From NCBI GenBank assembly GCA_903943975.1, contig CAJAQB010000012.1:36228-100227 (forward strand): a DNA stretch of 64,000 bases, read 5' to 3'. The notes beneath the pieces were generated by a model, which did no database searches, had not been told where the DNA came from, and saw only the letters and a program-made list of their open reading frames with translations. The stretch is from Synechococcus lacustris (GTDB taxonomy: Bacteria; Cyanobacteriota; Cyanobacteriia; PCC-6307; Cyanobiaceae). This document shows, one piece after another, positions 1-10,038 of this stretch. Each line of letters begins with the position of its first letter. The first letter of the stretch is position 1. The translations under genes were made by a program, and so were the position numbers.

Positions 1-3000
1 GCTGCTGGCAGCTTTGCCTACGGCAGTGAGCACACGGCGCCTCAACTCCAAGAAAATCTGATTCAGGTGGGCCCTGGCACCAATCAACTGTTGGCCAGTT
101 TTCTAAATACTTCTGACCAGGCAAATAAGGGTCAGGTTGTTGATCTCTACTATACCGTTACGGCCAGCTCGGCGGTGATGGCAGACCGGCTGGAGCAAAC
201 AAATATTTCCCAGCTCAATTACAGTTCCTCCGATGGGGTAAAGCACTCCACAGATCTGGCGGTGGCGATTGGCGAGCGGCTATCGCCCGATCTGAAAATC
301 CGTAAGGGGGTGGTGAAAACCAGCCGTGACAGTGACGTTACCCCTGACGTCACCCCTGGCGCCAGTTACAGCCCTGGTAGGAACTTTGGGGGGGTGGAAT
401 TTGCGCCAGCTGGCAGTATTGATCTTCCTTTTGTTGGGGGCAGTGGCAAAGGTATCCTCAGCAGCTCGGCCATCAGTATTGCCGGTGGCAATGGTTCCAC
501 CGGAGCGGTAAAGAGCAGTAGCCTTGATTCAAATGTCTCGAATCTAGACGCCGGCGATTTGATTAGATTTGCAATTGTAGTTGAGAACATCGGCACCAGC
601 TATAGGGGTGCTTTTAATGTGCAGCTGCGCGATGATTTGCCAAAGGGTCTGAGCTATGCCGGCAACCTTTCCATTGTTGATGGCACCGGAACGGCGCTGG
701 CTTATACCAAGCCCGATGGTTCAGCCGCCACTGCCACCGACTTCTTTTCGCCTGCGGGGGTGATGCTCACCGACCCTGGCGCCACCCCTGCCAGCGGTGT
801 GGACGGGCTCAACGGCGGTGCCATCGATGCCTACAACGCCAGCAGCGGCCGGAACATCGCTGTGGTGGTATTTGATGCGGTTGTTGATACCAGTGCCTAT
901 GGGCAGCTGCCAGTCAACGGTGGATCGCTTAAAAATCAAGGCATTCTCGAAGACTACGCCAATGTGGATGAACCGGGGGCAAACACGTTTCTGCCAGAGG
1001 CAGCTAATCTCAACGATCAGGCCACAGTAAGCTTGCGCAAGGGTGAAATAACCAAGTCGCTGGTGAGTACATCTGAGGCCTTTACCAGCGGTAGTAATGT
1101 GGCCATCGGCGAGGTTGTGCGCTATCGGCTGCAGGTGAATCTGCCTGAGGGGGAATTGGCAAAGTTTGTGATCAGCGATGTGCTGCCGGTTGGGATTTCT
1201 TTCCTGAATGATGGCAGCGCCCGCGGCCAGCTGCTGGGGGATCTCCAGGCCAGCAGTTCGCCAATTGGGGCCGACGGTGTGCTTGCTGCGCCTTCAGTTA
1301 GCATCAATAACAATATTAAAACTCTCAATTGGAATTTCGGCAATCTAATAAACAGCAACCGCGACAATGCCTTTGTGGAGTCTGTGGCGCTGGAGTTCAA
1401 TGCCCAGGTTGAAAACGTGGTTTCGAACCAGAACGGCACTACTTTGAGTAATATAGGTAGCTTCAACTTCAACGGTATTAAAGAGGAGAAGTCTGCGCCC
1501 GTTGCTCTAACTGTGGTGGAGCCAGATTTCAGCATCACTAAATCGGCGAGCCCCAGCAGTGGCGATGCCGGTGACCTGATCACCTATACGGTGACGATCA
1601 AGAACCAGGGCAAAGCTGATGCCTTTGATCTGCTGGTGGATGATCCTCTCGGCAATCTCGGCATTAATTTTGATCTGCAATCGCTAACGATCCTCTCGGC
1701 TCCCGCCGGTAGCAACCCCAGCACCGTTGGCTCAGTAACTGACAAGGCCAGTGTGGCCGCAGGGGATCTTATCCATCTCAGTGTCGATCAGCTCAAGGTA
1801 GGCGAATCGCTGCAGTTCAGCTATAGCGGTGAGCTGTTGGCGGCCCTGCAGCCCGGCACTTCCCTAGCTAATACCGCAAAGCTTAGCTACACCAGCTTGC
1901 CCGGTACCAATGCTGCCAGTGGCACTGCCAATGGTGAGAGAAATGGCAGCGATGGCATTGCTGGGGCCCTAAACGATTACGCTGCCAGCGCCACGGCCAA
2001 GTTGATCAGTAAAGGTTTCACCCCCAGTAAAACCGTTAGGTCGACTTCCGAGCTAGCCACCAGCGGCAATGATCTAGCCATTGGTGAGGTGGTGCGCTTC
2101 CGCCTCCAGGCCCTTTTCCCTGAGGGCACAATCACCGACCTCAAATTTAACGATGTCCTACCTGCGGGCTTCGAATATTTAGCAGATGGTGAGGCCAAGC
2201 TCGCCTTTGCCGCCACCAAGCCCGGAGATATCAGCTGGAGCCTTTCCGAGCCAATTGCAGACTATTACAAAGTTGCAAATGGTTCAAATAGTGAGGTGAC
2301 CCCCACCAAGGCCTTTGCCCCCAGTCAAATCAATCAGGAACTGAGCTGGGCCCTTGGTGATCTGGTAAACCAAGATCGGCTTAATACCACAGCCGAATCG
2401 GTAATTATTGAATTCAATGCCCGAGTTCGCAATGTCACTGCCAACCAAGGGGTCACGGCCAATCAAGCGGCCAGTATCTTGATTAATAGTGCCACCATAT
2501 CCCGTGCTGGCACTTCATCTGATAACCGATACAGCGAAACTCTTACAGGACCAAAGCAAACGATTATTGAGCCCAACCTTGTGCTCACCAAGAAGGCCTC
2601 GCCCGCCCCTACAGGCGGCTTCCAAGCCGGCGCCAAGCTCACATACACGATCAACATCACGAACGACGGAGGCATGGCAGCCTTTGATGTGCAGGTAGAG
2701 GATTTACTCAGTGATCTTGGTGCAGCCTTTGATCTGCAAACGGTGGATCTCTCTAGCATTCCTGGCGCCAGCGATCAGTCCAGCACCGCTGGGGTTGGGG
2801 CCCCCAACGATAAGGTAATCGTAACGATCCCACGGATTGATAAGGGTCAGAGTCTGAGTTTTAGCTTTACTGGGCTGCTCACCAATGCGGTTCAGATCAA
2901 CAACAGCTATACGAATACCGCTACTGCCACCTGGAGCAGCCTGCCAGGAACTGCCATAGGCGAACGCGATGGGAGAGATGGTTTGCCTGGTGATTCTCCA

Positions 3001-6000
3001 TCAAACACCCAGCCCCTCAATAACTATGCGGCCCACGGCATGGCTAATCTGGCCACGCGCTCCATTGTGTTTAAGAAATCAATTGCGCTCAGCTCTGAAC
3101 CAGACAGTATTGGCAACAATCTCTATGTTGGTGAGAAGGTGCGCTTTCGCCTCCAGGCAGATTTGCCAGCCGGCACCTCCAGTGATGTTCGGATTAGTGA
3201 TCTTTTGCCAGAGGGCCTCAGTTATGTGGCTGGCAGCACTAAACTGGCCCTAGTGGCCCAGAATAGTTCTGAGCTTACGCTAAGTGCCATCAGCAATGGG
3301 GCAGATTATTTTGTTAAGGCAAATGCGGATAATACGCTGGTCATTCCTGATCGTGCTTTTGAAAATCCCAGCAGTAGCGGTAGTTGGTCTTTTGGTAACA
3401 TCGTAAATGCCAACAGTGTTGACGGTTCCACTGAATCATTGATCCTGGAGTTTGATGCCCAAATCGGCAATCAATTGGCGAACCAAAATGGACGTGATTT
3501 TATAAATACTGCCACCCTTGCAGCCGGTAATTTTACCGGCAATAAGGCTCTAAGTTCCACGGCCCCAACCCTCACCCTGAAGGAACCAAAGCTCACGCTC
3601 ACTAAAACGGCTGACAGCGAGTGCTTAAACAGTCTTCAGGATCCCCAGGCCAACAGCGTTGGCTACAAGTTGGTGATTAGCAATAGCGGCACAGCTACAG
3701 CTTTTGACTTGGATCTACGCGATCTTTTACCGGCGGCGCCCAATGGCACCTTGCTCAACTTGCAGGTTGACTCGATCACTGCGCTGGGCAGTGCTGGAGC
3801 CTCCAACTTTGTGCTGGCCGCAGACAATGGCCCTCGCCTGTTGCACGGCACTATCGCCAAGTTGCCGGTGGGGGCAAGCTTCGAGATCCGCTACAGGGCC
3901 CAGCTCAGCGACCTGGCTGCGCTGCCAGGCAGTCCCGATGTGCCGGATGGCTTGCTCACCAATCTGGCTACGGTCACCTACACCTCTCTGCCTGGAATTG
4001 CCCCCCAGGAACGCACCGGCGCCGATGGATCGGGGGCTGGTCTAAATAATTACGCTGCCAGCCAGGCGCTGGCCGTTGCCGTCCAGTCCCATGCTTCCGC
4101 TGGCCCTGGGCTGGTGGTTGACGAAGACAACCTCCCAGGCGCCGGCGCCGAAGGCCCCAACAGCAGCATTGGCCAGAGCAGCAGCACTAAAATCAGCCTT
4201 AGTGCCGGCAGTTTTGGCATTAATACTGCCTCTTTGAAGTTGGGCAATAGCACTGTGGCCCTTGCCGGCAGCGCCGCCAGCGTTAGTGGTTTGGCCCTAG
4301 TGGATGCTGATGGCCAAAGCATCGATAAAGATGCCAACGGTCGCCAGATTCTTTGGGACTACGGCATCGTTGCCGCCCGCACCCTGCGCGGTTATGTGCA
4401 AACAACACCAGGCAGCAAAGTGACCCTAGTGGAGCTGCTATTCCCAGCCGCCCCCAGCATTGCCGCTGCATCTACGGGCTCGCTAGAGATCAGTGCAAAA
4501 TTGCTTGGTTCGCTTCAGAGCCACAGCGCGGCCCTTGCCGATAACAACTACAGCACACAACTCCTGGGTAGCTGGAAAGGTGCTGTGAAGTTGCAGGGCA
4601 TCGAGCTGCTGCTCGCTGATAGCACTGCCGCCGCCACGGAAGCCTGCGACGACCTCGCCATTCCCATACCGGTCACGATCCTCGACGACATGCCAACGAG
4701 CCCGGCGATAACAGGCGACACGGCGGCCTGTTTTGGTGGCTGGAGTAAGAGCGGCAGCTTTGTAATTCAGCCGGGCGCTGATAACGGAGTTGTGGGCTTA
4801 GTGGTGGATGCCAATGGCAATGGCTCCTTTGATGCCGATGTGGTTTTAAAGGCCGCCAATGGCAGCATCACTGATTTGCTGCAGCGCAGTTTTGTGGTTG
4901 CGGGTAAAGGGGAGCTGCTGGTTAGTACCAATCTGGCGGCGGGCAGCGGCAGCTGGACATTTAATCCGGCAACCAATGGTGCAGCCCAGAGCAGCGAGAC
5001 ATTTTCGATTGGGGTGCGGGATGCCGATGGCGATATCAAATTGAGCAGCCACAGCTTGGTCTTGAACACCAAGGCGTCATTTGGCAGTGGCAATGATCGG
5101 GATTTATTGGTGAATGAGGATGCTTTGCCTAATGCTGGTGGCGAGAATGCGGCGGCGGCGGCCTATGGCAGCACTGATACAGCCCAGTTGGTGATCCAGT
5201 CAGGGAGTTTGGCCACATCAGCGATTGGCTTTGACCCCTCGGCGGCGGCACTGGGCTCGATCCAATTACTGCGCAGTGGTCAGGATGTTACGGCGAATTT
5301 GGTGGCAGCAGCTTCCAATTCCCTATACAGCTTTGCTGTAACTAGTGGCGTGGGTTTAAACGACACACTCACGCTTTTCTGGGCCGGTAAGGCGGTGGCC
5401 CGCCTGAAGTTGGCATCCACAAGCCTGGCGATTGCTGCGGGCCAGAGCGGCTTCGTTTCCCTGGGGGCCGAGTTGCTTGGCCCATTGCCCACCCATCTGC
5501 TCAAGAACCAAGACGGTGGCTACCAGCCATTGTTATTTGAGGGTCTGCCGTTGATTCTGCAGTCGGCCGAGGGCTGCGCAGCCCCTGCAACGGTGTCGTT
5601 GAGTGTTTACGACGACCGCCCGGCCCTGCGGGTGGTGAATGGTGCCGGATTAACTAGCAGCACCGTGGCGGCCAATGCTTCCATTACTGGCAGTTGGGGG
5701 CGATCCCTTGATGCAACCGGTGGCTATGGGGCGGCGGTGGGAGCCGATAGCAGTGTTTATGCCAACGCTGATTTCGCTGCCGGGGCCGGCTGGGAAGTTT
5801 TGCTCAATGGCATTACCTACAGCAGTGCCCAGGCTGCCGCTGGCATTGCCGTAACGGCCACCGATGGCACCGCCCTGGGCAGCTTGCTGCTGCAGGCGGC
5901 GGGGGGCTGGAGTTTCAACTCCCTAGCCACTGTATTCAACCAGGAGCAGTTCAGTTTTTCTGTGCGGGTGCTGGATGCAGATGGTGATGCCAGGAGTGTG

Positions 6001-9000
6001 AACCATCGGATCACCGTGGTGGCAGCCAATGCCCCTGAAATGCAGGCTCCCCAGCTCAACCTTGATGAAGATAATCTGCTGGCCGGTGCTGGCGAAGGGC
6101 CAAATTCAACTATTGGTGTAAGTGATCTTCAGTTTGTGGAACTCACGGCCAAAACTGCAGCGATTAATTCCTTGGTTTTCGCCCAGGCTGTTATTCCACC
6201 GGTGCTGCTGGATGCCAATGGTCTGCCACTCACTGGCTTGGTTTGGAGCCGGGGCCTGGATGGCTTGAGTCTCACAGCCAGCTATGGCGGTGTAGATGTG
6301 TTGCGTTTGGAGCTGCCGGCCAATATTTTAGTGGCGGCGGGGAGCACCGGAAAACAGGCGCTCAGCGCCACCTTGCTGGCAGCGTTACCAAGCCACCTAA
6401 AGAGCAATGCTGATAACGACTACAGCCGCGGGCTGTTAACTCCAACAACTCCGCCCTTTAGCGGTTCCATAGAGATCACTGGCGTGGAGTTGCTGGCCAC
6501 CGCCAGCAATGGTCAAACGGCCCACGCGATTGCCGGGCTCAGCATCCTCGACGATATGCCCTCTCCCTTGGATCTTCAGGGCGGTGGCCAGATCTCTTTC
6601 GGTTCGGCTAATCCCCTCACCGGCAGTTTCCTGGTGAATCCAGGGGCAGATAACGGCAGCTTGGCAGTCAGTGTCACGGTAGCGGGGCAAGTGCTTCAGC
6701 TTGCCCCTAGCAGCCCTGGCGGTTTCCTTGTAATTCCGGATTGCGGACGGCTTGATATTCAGGTCGATTTTGCCGCTGGGATTGGCAGTTGGAGTTTTGC
6801 GGTTGATTCCACTGGCGCTGGCGCCACCCAGACAAGTTTCTCCATAAGTGTTCAGGATGGCGATGGCGATCGCCGCCTTGAAGCCCACACCATTCAGATT
6901 GATCTGCCCGCAGCGATTGATCTGGGGGCTGGGGGCGGTTTGCTGGTGCTGAATGAAGACGCCCTGGCGATCCCCCTGGTGGGTCCCGATTCCCCCTACA
7001 CCAACAGCTACGACAACAGCGCCGCCAAGGGTGCCCAAACCAGTATCAGTATTCAGTTCAATGGCGATCAGGTGCAGGGAATCAGCTTCGACCCGGCCCG
7101 CTTGGCGGCCATTCAAAGCAGCGCCCCCGGACTTTCCTATCAATTAACCGATCAGAATCGCAGCCTTCAGCTATTTCAGGCTGTCGATGGGGCCGCAGGT
7201 TTGCCCCAGGAGGTGGCGAGGGTCAGCTTGGGCAGTCTTGATTACTCTCTCGATGCTCTGCGTCCCAGGGTTACTGCCACAGCAACCCTGTTTAGCAATC
7301 TGATTTCCCACAGCATTGCCGATAATCTATATGGGGCACTGGATATCAATCAGCTGCCGATCCTGCTGGAGCAGCAGGGCAGCAGTTCCCCTCCAGTTAC
7401 AGACGTGCTTAATTTGCGCATCTATGACGATGTGGGTCGGGTGGGTATTGCCGATCCCTATGCAGATACTGGGGAGGCTAAATCAGTAAAAGCCCTGTCT
7501 GGGTTGGATTACGTTGATGAAGACACGCAAACAATTACCGGGGCTGGCGGTCAGATTCTGGGTACCTGGGGGGCATTGTCTGGGAACAATGGCGGCATCA
7601 CTCCCCAGGCATCGCTTGGTTCTGCCGCCGCCCTTGGGGCCGATGGCCTTGGGGCAGGGCCAGCATTGGCCGCTGGCCAGCAATGGGAATTATGGGTGGA
7701 TGTGAACCGCGATGGTCTAGAGGCTGCCAATGAGCAGTTCACGGCCTTGAATGCCGCCGCCCTCGATGGCACAGGTACGCAAAGTGGCCTTGAGATTCCA
7801 GGTATGGGTTGGTTCAAATTTTGGGATACCCAGGCCACAAAGGCGGCCGGCTGGGCGTTTAAGGCCCGCACTGATGCGGCCCCAGGGGCGCTGGATTTTC
7901 GGGTATCGGTTGTGGATGCCGATGGTGATCGCGATAGCCAAACCCATACCCTGAGGGTCGGCACTGATGTGGGCCAGAAGCCCACGGTGAATGTTTATCT
8001 ATTGATGGATGATTCGGTTTCGATGCAGGGATCAGACCCTTCCACGGTGGCGGCATCTGTGAAGAATCGACTGGAAGCTCAAAACAGATTGGCATTTATT
8101 GCCCTTCAGAATGCCGCCCAGTTGGCTGGTTATGGCTATTACACTGATGCTAATTCGCCTTTTTATAATTTCGATGATACCTCGATAAATAATGTGCTAA
8201 CCAATGGCACTGGCCAGATCGCTTCTTCATTGGATAGCTATCAATTGGCGGATGATCCGGCGGATGGCGCCTTGGCGGGTCGGGTGAATGTACATGTTAT
8301 TAAATTTGGCTATCTGGTTGAATATACCCACGCTGAATTTGATGCCACTTCGGTGGATCAAGGGGTAAAAATTGCCCAGGATGTCCTTACTGTTGATACC
8401 CACGATAAGATCTATGGCAATAGCATTATTGGCAATTTGGATTGGCAGAGTCGTGGTTTGCCCACCCCGGGCGCCATCGACTATTACCAGGATCCTGCTC
8501 TGCCAGCTTCAAACCTCTATGCCGGCACAGAGATGCTCGGCGCTTTGCAAGGTTTCCAGCATCTTTTGGCGGCCCAGGAACTTGCCACAACTCCAAATTC
8601 CGATGAATACACCTTGGTGGTGATGACCACCGATGGGCGTCCTGAGCGCCGCTACTGGTGGGACAACCGTCCGGAGTTGGGCTTTGCGGGAACGGCGATC
8701 AATCTGCCCACCGAACTGGGTGGCGACCCAATCCTTTCCTCTGGCTTGCTCTACGACAGCAATGGCAACGGGCGCTACACCCCCACGGCCACTGGGGTTG
8801 ACCAATGGAGCCTCAGCCAGCAGGCGATGAATACCAGCCTCAATGCCCTAGCGGCAAAGCTGGATAAGCCAGCAACCCAGTTGGTTGTCAATGCAATAGG
8901 CATGGGTGATGGCAGCAACGCCAGGTTCCCCCAGATCTATAACGATCTCTTCACCCAGCGCAGCTTCGATAACAGTGCCAGTAACTGGACCTACCAGTGG

Positions 9001-9036
9001 ACTGGTTCTGGAAGTTTGCCTTCGTTCCTCGGCTAA
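1..9036 (+). CDS. Giant DUF11 / VWA repeat protein, 5' truncated by the window edge
   Basis: The frame is open from base 1 (22 codons precede a GTG at 67), so the true start lies upstream; about 3,010 residues are visible. The first third holds three modules of roughly 1 kb. Each contains a DUF11-like strand pattern (for example SITKSASPSSGDAGDLITYT near base 1530, VLTKKASPAPTGG near 2580, LTLTKTADSECLNS near 3600) and a partner domain with GEVVRYRLQ / GEKVRFRLQ. Next come five modules opening with DEDN or NEDAL (near 4130, 5110, 6065, 6950, 7513), four of which are preceded by a unit ending in DDMP or DDxxA/G, as in repeat units of type I-secreted adhesins. From about base 7980 lies a von Willebrand A domain with MIDAS motif DDSVS and a later TTDGRPE. 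The gene ends soon after that domain, with no RTX nonapeptides. The likely role is a cell-surface or secreted adhesin. Export by type I secretion is inferred. No secretion gene is adjacent. Confidence 0.8.
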   Translation, partial: AAGSFAYGSEHTAPQLQENLIQVGPGTNQLLASFLNTSDQANKGQVVDLYYTVTASSAVMADRLEQTNISQLNYSSSDGVKHSTDLAVAIGERLSPDLKIRKGVVKTSRDSDVTPDVTPGASYSPGRNFGGVEFAPAGSIDLPFVGGSGKGILSSSAISIAGGNGSTGAVKSSSLDSNVSNLDAGDLIRFAIVVENIGTSYRGAFNVQLRDDLPKGLSYAGNLSIVDGTGTALAYTKPDGSAATATDFFSPAGVMLTDPGATPASGVDGLNGGAIDAYNASSGRNIAVVVFDAVVDTSAYGQLPVNGGSLKNQGILEDYANVDEPGANTFLPEAANLNDQATVSLRKGEITKSLVSTSEAFTSGSNVAIGEVVRYRLQVNLPEGELAKFVISDVLPVGISFLNDGSARGQLLGDLQASSSPIGADGVLAAPSVSINNNIKTLNWNFGNLINSNRDNAFVESVALEFNAQVENVVSNQNGTTLSNIGSFNFNGIKEEKSAPVALTVVEPDFSITKSASPSSGDAGDLITYTVTIKNQGKADAFDLLVDDPLGNLGINFDLQSLTILSAPAGSNPSTVGSVTDKASVAAGDLIHLSVDQLKVGESLQFSYSGELLAALQPGTSLANTAKLSYTSLPGTNAASGTANGERNGSDGIAGALNDYAASATAKLISKGFTPSKTVRSTSELATSGNDLAIGEVVRFRLQALFPEGTITDLKFNDVLPAGFEYLADGEAKLAFAATKPGDISWSLSEPIADYYKVANGSNSEVTPTKAFAPSQINQELSWALGDLVNQDRLNTTAESVIIEFNARVRNVTANQGVTANQAASILINSATISRAGTSSDNRYSETLTGPKQTIIEPNLVLTKKASPAPTGGFQAGAKLTYTINITNDGGMAAFDVQVEDLLSDLGAAFDLQTVDLSSIPGASDQSSTAGVGAPNDKVIVTIPRIDKGQSLSFSFTGLLTNAVQINNSYTNTATATWSSLPGTAIGERDGRDGLPGDSPSNTQPLNNYAAHGMANLATRSIVFKKSIALSSEPDSIGNNLYVGEKVRFRLQADLPAGTSSDVRISDLLPEGLSYVAGSTKLALVAQNSSELTLSAISNGADYFVKANADNTLVIPDRAFENPSSSGSWSFGNIVNANSVDGSTESLILEFDAQIGNQLANQNGRDFINTATLAAGNFTGNKALSSTAPTLTLKEPKLTLTKTADSECLNSLQDPQANSVGYKLVISNSGTATAFDLDLRDLLPAAPNGTLLNLQVDSITALGSAGASNFVLAADNGPRLLHGTIAKLPVGASFEIRYRAQLSDLAALPGSPDVPDGLLTNLATVTYTSLPGIAPQERTGADGSGAGLNNYAASQALAVAVQSHASAGPGLVVDEDNLPGAGAEGPNSSIGQSSSTKISLSAGSFGINTASLKLGNSTVALAGSAASVSGLALVDADGQSIDKDANGRQILWDYGIVAARTLRGYVQTTPGSKVTLVELLFPAAPSIAAASTGSLEISAKLLGSLQSHSAALADNNYSTQLLGSWKGAVKLQGIELLLADSTAAATEACDDLAIPIPVTILDDMPTSPAITGDTAACFGGWSKSGSFVIQPGADNGVVGLVVDANGNGSFDADVVLKAANGSITDLLQRSFVVAGKGELLVSTNLAAGSGSWTFNPATNGAAQSSETFSIGVRDADGDIKLSSHSLVLNTKASFGSGNDRDLLVNEDALPNAGGENAAAAAYGSTDTAQLVIQSGSLATSAIGFDPSAAALGSIQLLRSGQDVTANLVAAASNSLYSFAVTSGVGLNDTLTLFWAGKAVARLKLASTSLAIAAGQSGFVSLGAELLGPLPTHLLKNQDGGYQPLLFEGLPLILQSAEGCAAPATVSLSVYDDRPALRVVNGAGLTSSTVAANASITGSWGRSLDATGGYGAAVGADSSVYANADFAAGAGWEVLLNGITYSSAQAAAGIAVTATDGTALGSLLLQAAGGWSFNSLATVFNQEQFSFSVRVLDADGDARSVNHRITVVAANAPEMQAPQLNLDEDNLLAGAGEGPNSTIGVSDLQFVELTAKTAAINSLVFAQAVIPPVLLDANGLPLTGLVWSRGLDGLSLTASYGGVDVLRLELPANILVAAGSTGKQALSATLLAALPSHLKSNADNDYSRGLLTPTTPPFSGSIEITGVELLATASNGQTAHAIAGLSILDDMPSPLDLQGGGQISFGSANPLTGSFLVNPGADNGSLAVSVTVAGQVLQLAPSSPGGFLVIPDCGRLDIQVDFAAGIGSWSFAVDSTGAGATQTSFSISVQDGDGDRRLEAHTIQIDLPAAIDLGAGGGLLVLNEDALAIPLVGPDSPYTNSYDNSAAKGAQTSISIQFNGDQVQGISFDPARLAAIQSSAPGLSYQLTDQNRSLQLFQAVDGAAGLPQEVARVSLGSLDYSLDALRPRVTATATLFSNLISHSIADNLYGALDINQLPILLEQQGSSSPPVTDVLNLRIYDDVGRVGIADPYADTGEAKSVKALSGLDYVDEDTQTITGAGGQILGTWGALSGNNGGITPQASLGSAAALGADGLGAGPALAAGQQWELWVDVNRDGLEAANEQFTALNAAALDGTGTQSGLEIPGMGWFKFWDTQATKAAGWAFKARTDAAPGALDFRVSVVDADGDRDSQTHTLRVGTDVGQKPTVNVYLLMDDSVSMQGSDPSTVAASVKNRLEAQNRLAFIALQNAAQLAGYGYYTDANSPFYNFDDTSINNVLTNGTGQIASSLDSYQLADDPADGALAGRVNVHVIKFGYLVEYTHAEFDATSVDQGVKIAQDVLTVDTHDKIYGNSIIGNLDWQSRGLPTPGAIDYYQDPALPASNLYAGTEMLGALQGFQHLLAAQELATTPNSDEYTLVVMTTDGRPERRYWWDNRPELGFAGTAINLPTELGGDPILSSGLLYDSNGNGRYTPTATGVDQWSLSQQAMNTSLNALAAKLDKPATQLVVNAIGMGDGSNARFPQIYNDLFTQRSFDNSASNWTYQWTGSGSLPSFLG

Positions 9037-9081
9037 GGGCATTCACGCTGCCAAACTCAGCCCAGTAGCCGTGATGCCGCC

Positions 9082-10038
9082 GTGACCAGCAGTCGCCAGC
9101 GCCCCGAATCGCCCTTGCACCGCTGGGTGCGGCCGCTGATGGGTGCCCTGGCCACCATCGGCGCCATTGATACCGGCTCGATCACGCTCGAGCGCTGGGG
9201 GCTGATTGGCAAGCTCTCCTGTCCGGGGGGCAGCGGCGGTTGCGACAAGGTGCTCACCAGCCCCTGGGGCAGCCTCTTCGGCCAGCCCCTGGCCCTCTTC
9301 GGTTTTCTGGCCTATGGGGCGATCCTGCTGCTATCGCTGTTGCCGCTGATCCCTGCGGTGCAGCAATGGTTGGCTGATCGGGTGGCCGCCAGCGTTAGCG
9401 GCCTCGGCGCCCGCCGCAGTGGCCGCACCCCAGATTTGTTTTGGCACCTGGGTTTTCTGCTCAGCCTCGCCATGGCTGTATTCAGCCTGGTGCTGGTGGG
9501 CTTGATGTTGTTCAAGATCCAGGCGATCTGTGCCTTCTGTTTGCTCTCCGCCTGCCTCAGCCTCAGTCTGTTGCTGCTCCATGGGTTCGGCCGGGAATGG
9601 GAGGACCGCGGTCAGCTGATCTTCCGCACGGTGCTGGTGGCGTTGTTTGTGGCGTTGTTGGGCCTGGGCTGGGCCGCCGCCGTCGATAGGCCAGCGGTGC
9701 TCACCGAGAAGGGCGCCCCCCCGGCGATCCTCAGCATTAGCACTCCCGCCAAGGAGGCCCTCGCCAGCCACCTGACCAACACTGGTGTGGTGTTGTACGC
9801 CGCCTATTGGTGTCCCCACTGCCATGAACAGAAGGAACTGTTTGGCAAGAAAGCCGTCGCAAAGCTCACCCAGGTGGAGTGCGCCGCCGATGGCAAGAAT
9901 TCCCAGGTGGCCCTTTGCGAAAGCAAGAAAATCGAGGGTTTCCCCAGTTGGGAGATCAATGGCAAGATCGAGTCAGGGGTGAAAACCCTCAATCAGCTGG
10001 CTGATCTCAGTGGCTACAAAGGTCCGCGCAACTTCTAG
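9082..10038 (+). CDS. Vitamin K epoxide reductase (VKOR)-thioredoxin fusion, disulfide-forming
   Basis: The 318-residue protein has the cyanobacterial VKOR layout: a membrane domain followed by a periplasmic/lumenal thioredoxin-like domain. The loop cysteines C47 and C54 lie in CPGGSGGC, the quinone-proximal CxxC is C150-x-x-C153 (ICAFC), and the thioredoxin motif is C244PHC247 (YWCPHCHEQ). In the family, electrons pass from folding substrates through the thioredoxin CxxC to the loop cysteines, then to the membrane CxxC and quinone, so the protein makes disulfides in exported proteins. The start is a GTG 45 bases after the giant gene. It converges with nadB, and the two coding ends overlap by 4 bases. 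Its thioredoxin half resembles the separate protein encoded at 31695-32072. Confidence 0.93.
   Translation: MTSSRQRPESPLHRWVRPLMGALATIGAIDTGSITLERWGLIGKLSCPGGSGGCDKVLTSPWGSLFGQPLALFGFLAYGAILLLSLLPLIPAVQQWLADRVAASVSGLGARRSGRTPDLFWHLGFLLSLAMAVFSLVLVGLMLFKIQAICAFCLLSACLSLSLLLLHGFGREWEDRGQLIFRTVLVALFVALLGLGWAAAVDRPAVLTEKGAPPAILSISTPAKEALASHLTNTGVVLYAAYWCPHCHEQKELFGKKAVAKLTQVECAADGKNSQVALCESKKIEGFPSWEINGKIESGVKTLNQLADLSGYKGPRNF

Noticed and set aside
6436..7143. Antisense open frame of 235 codons inside the giant gene
   Set aside because: Frame-shadow of a repeated, GC-rich coding region; no domain or start signal.
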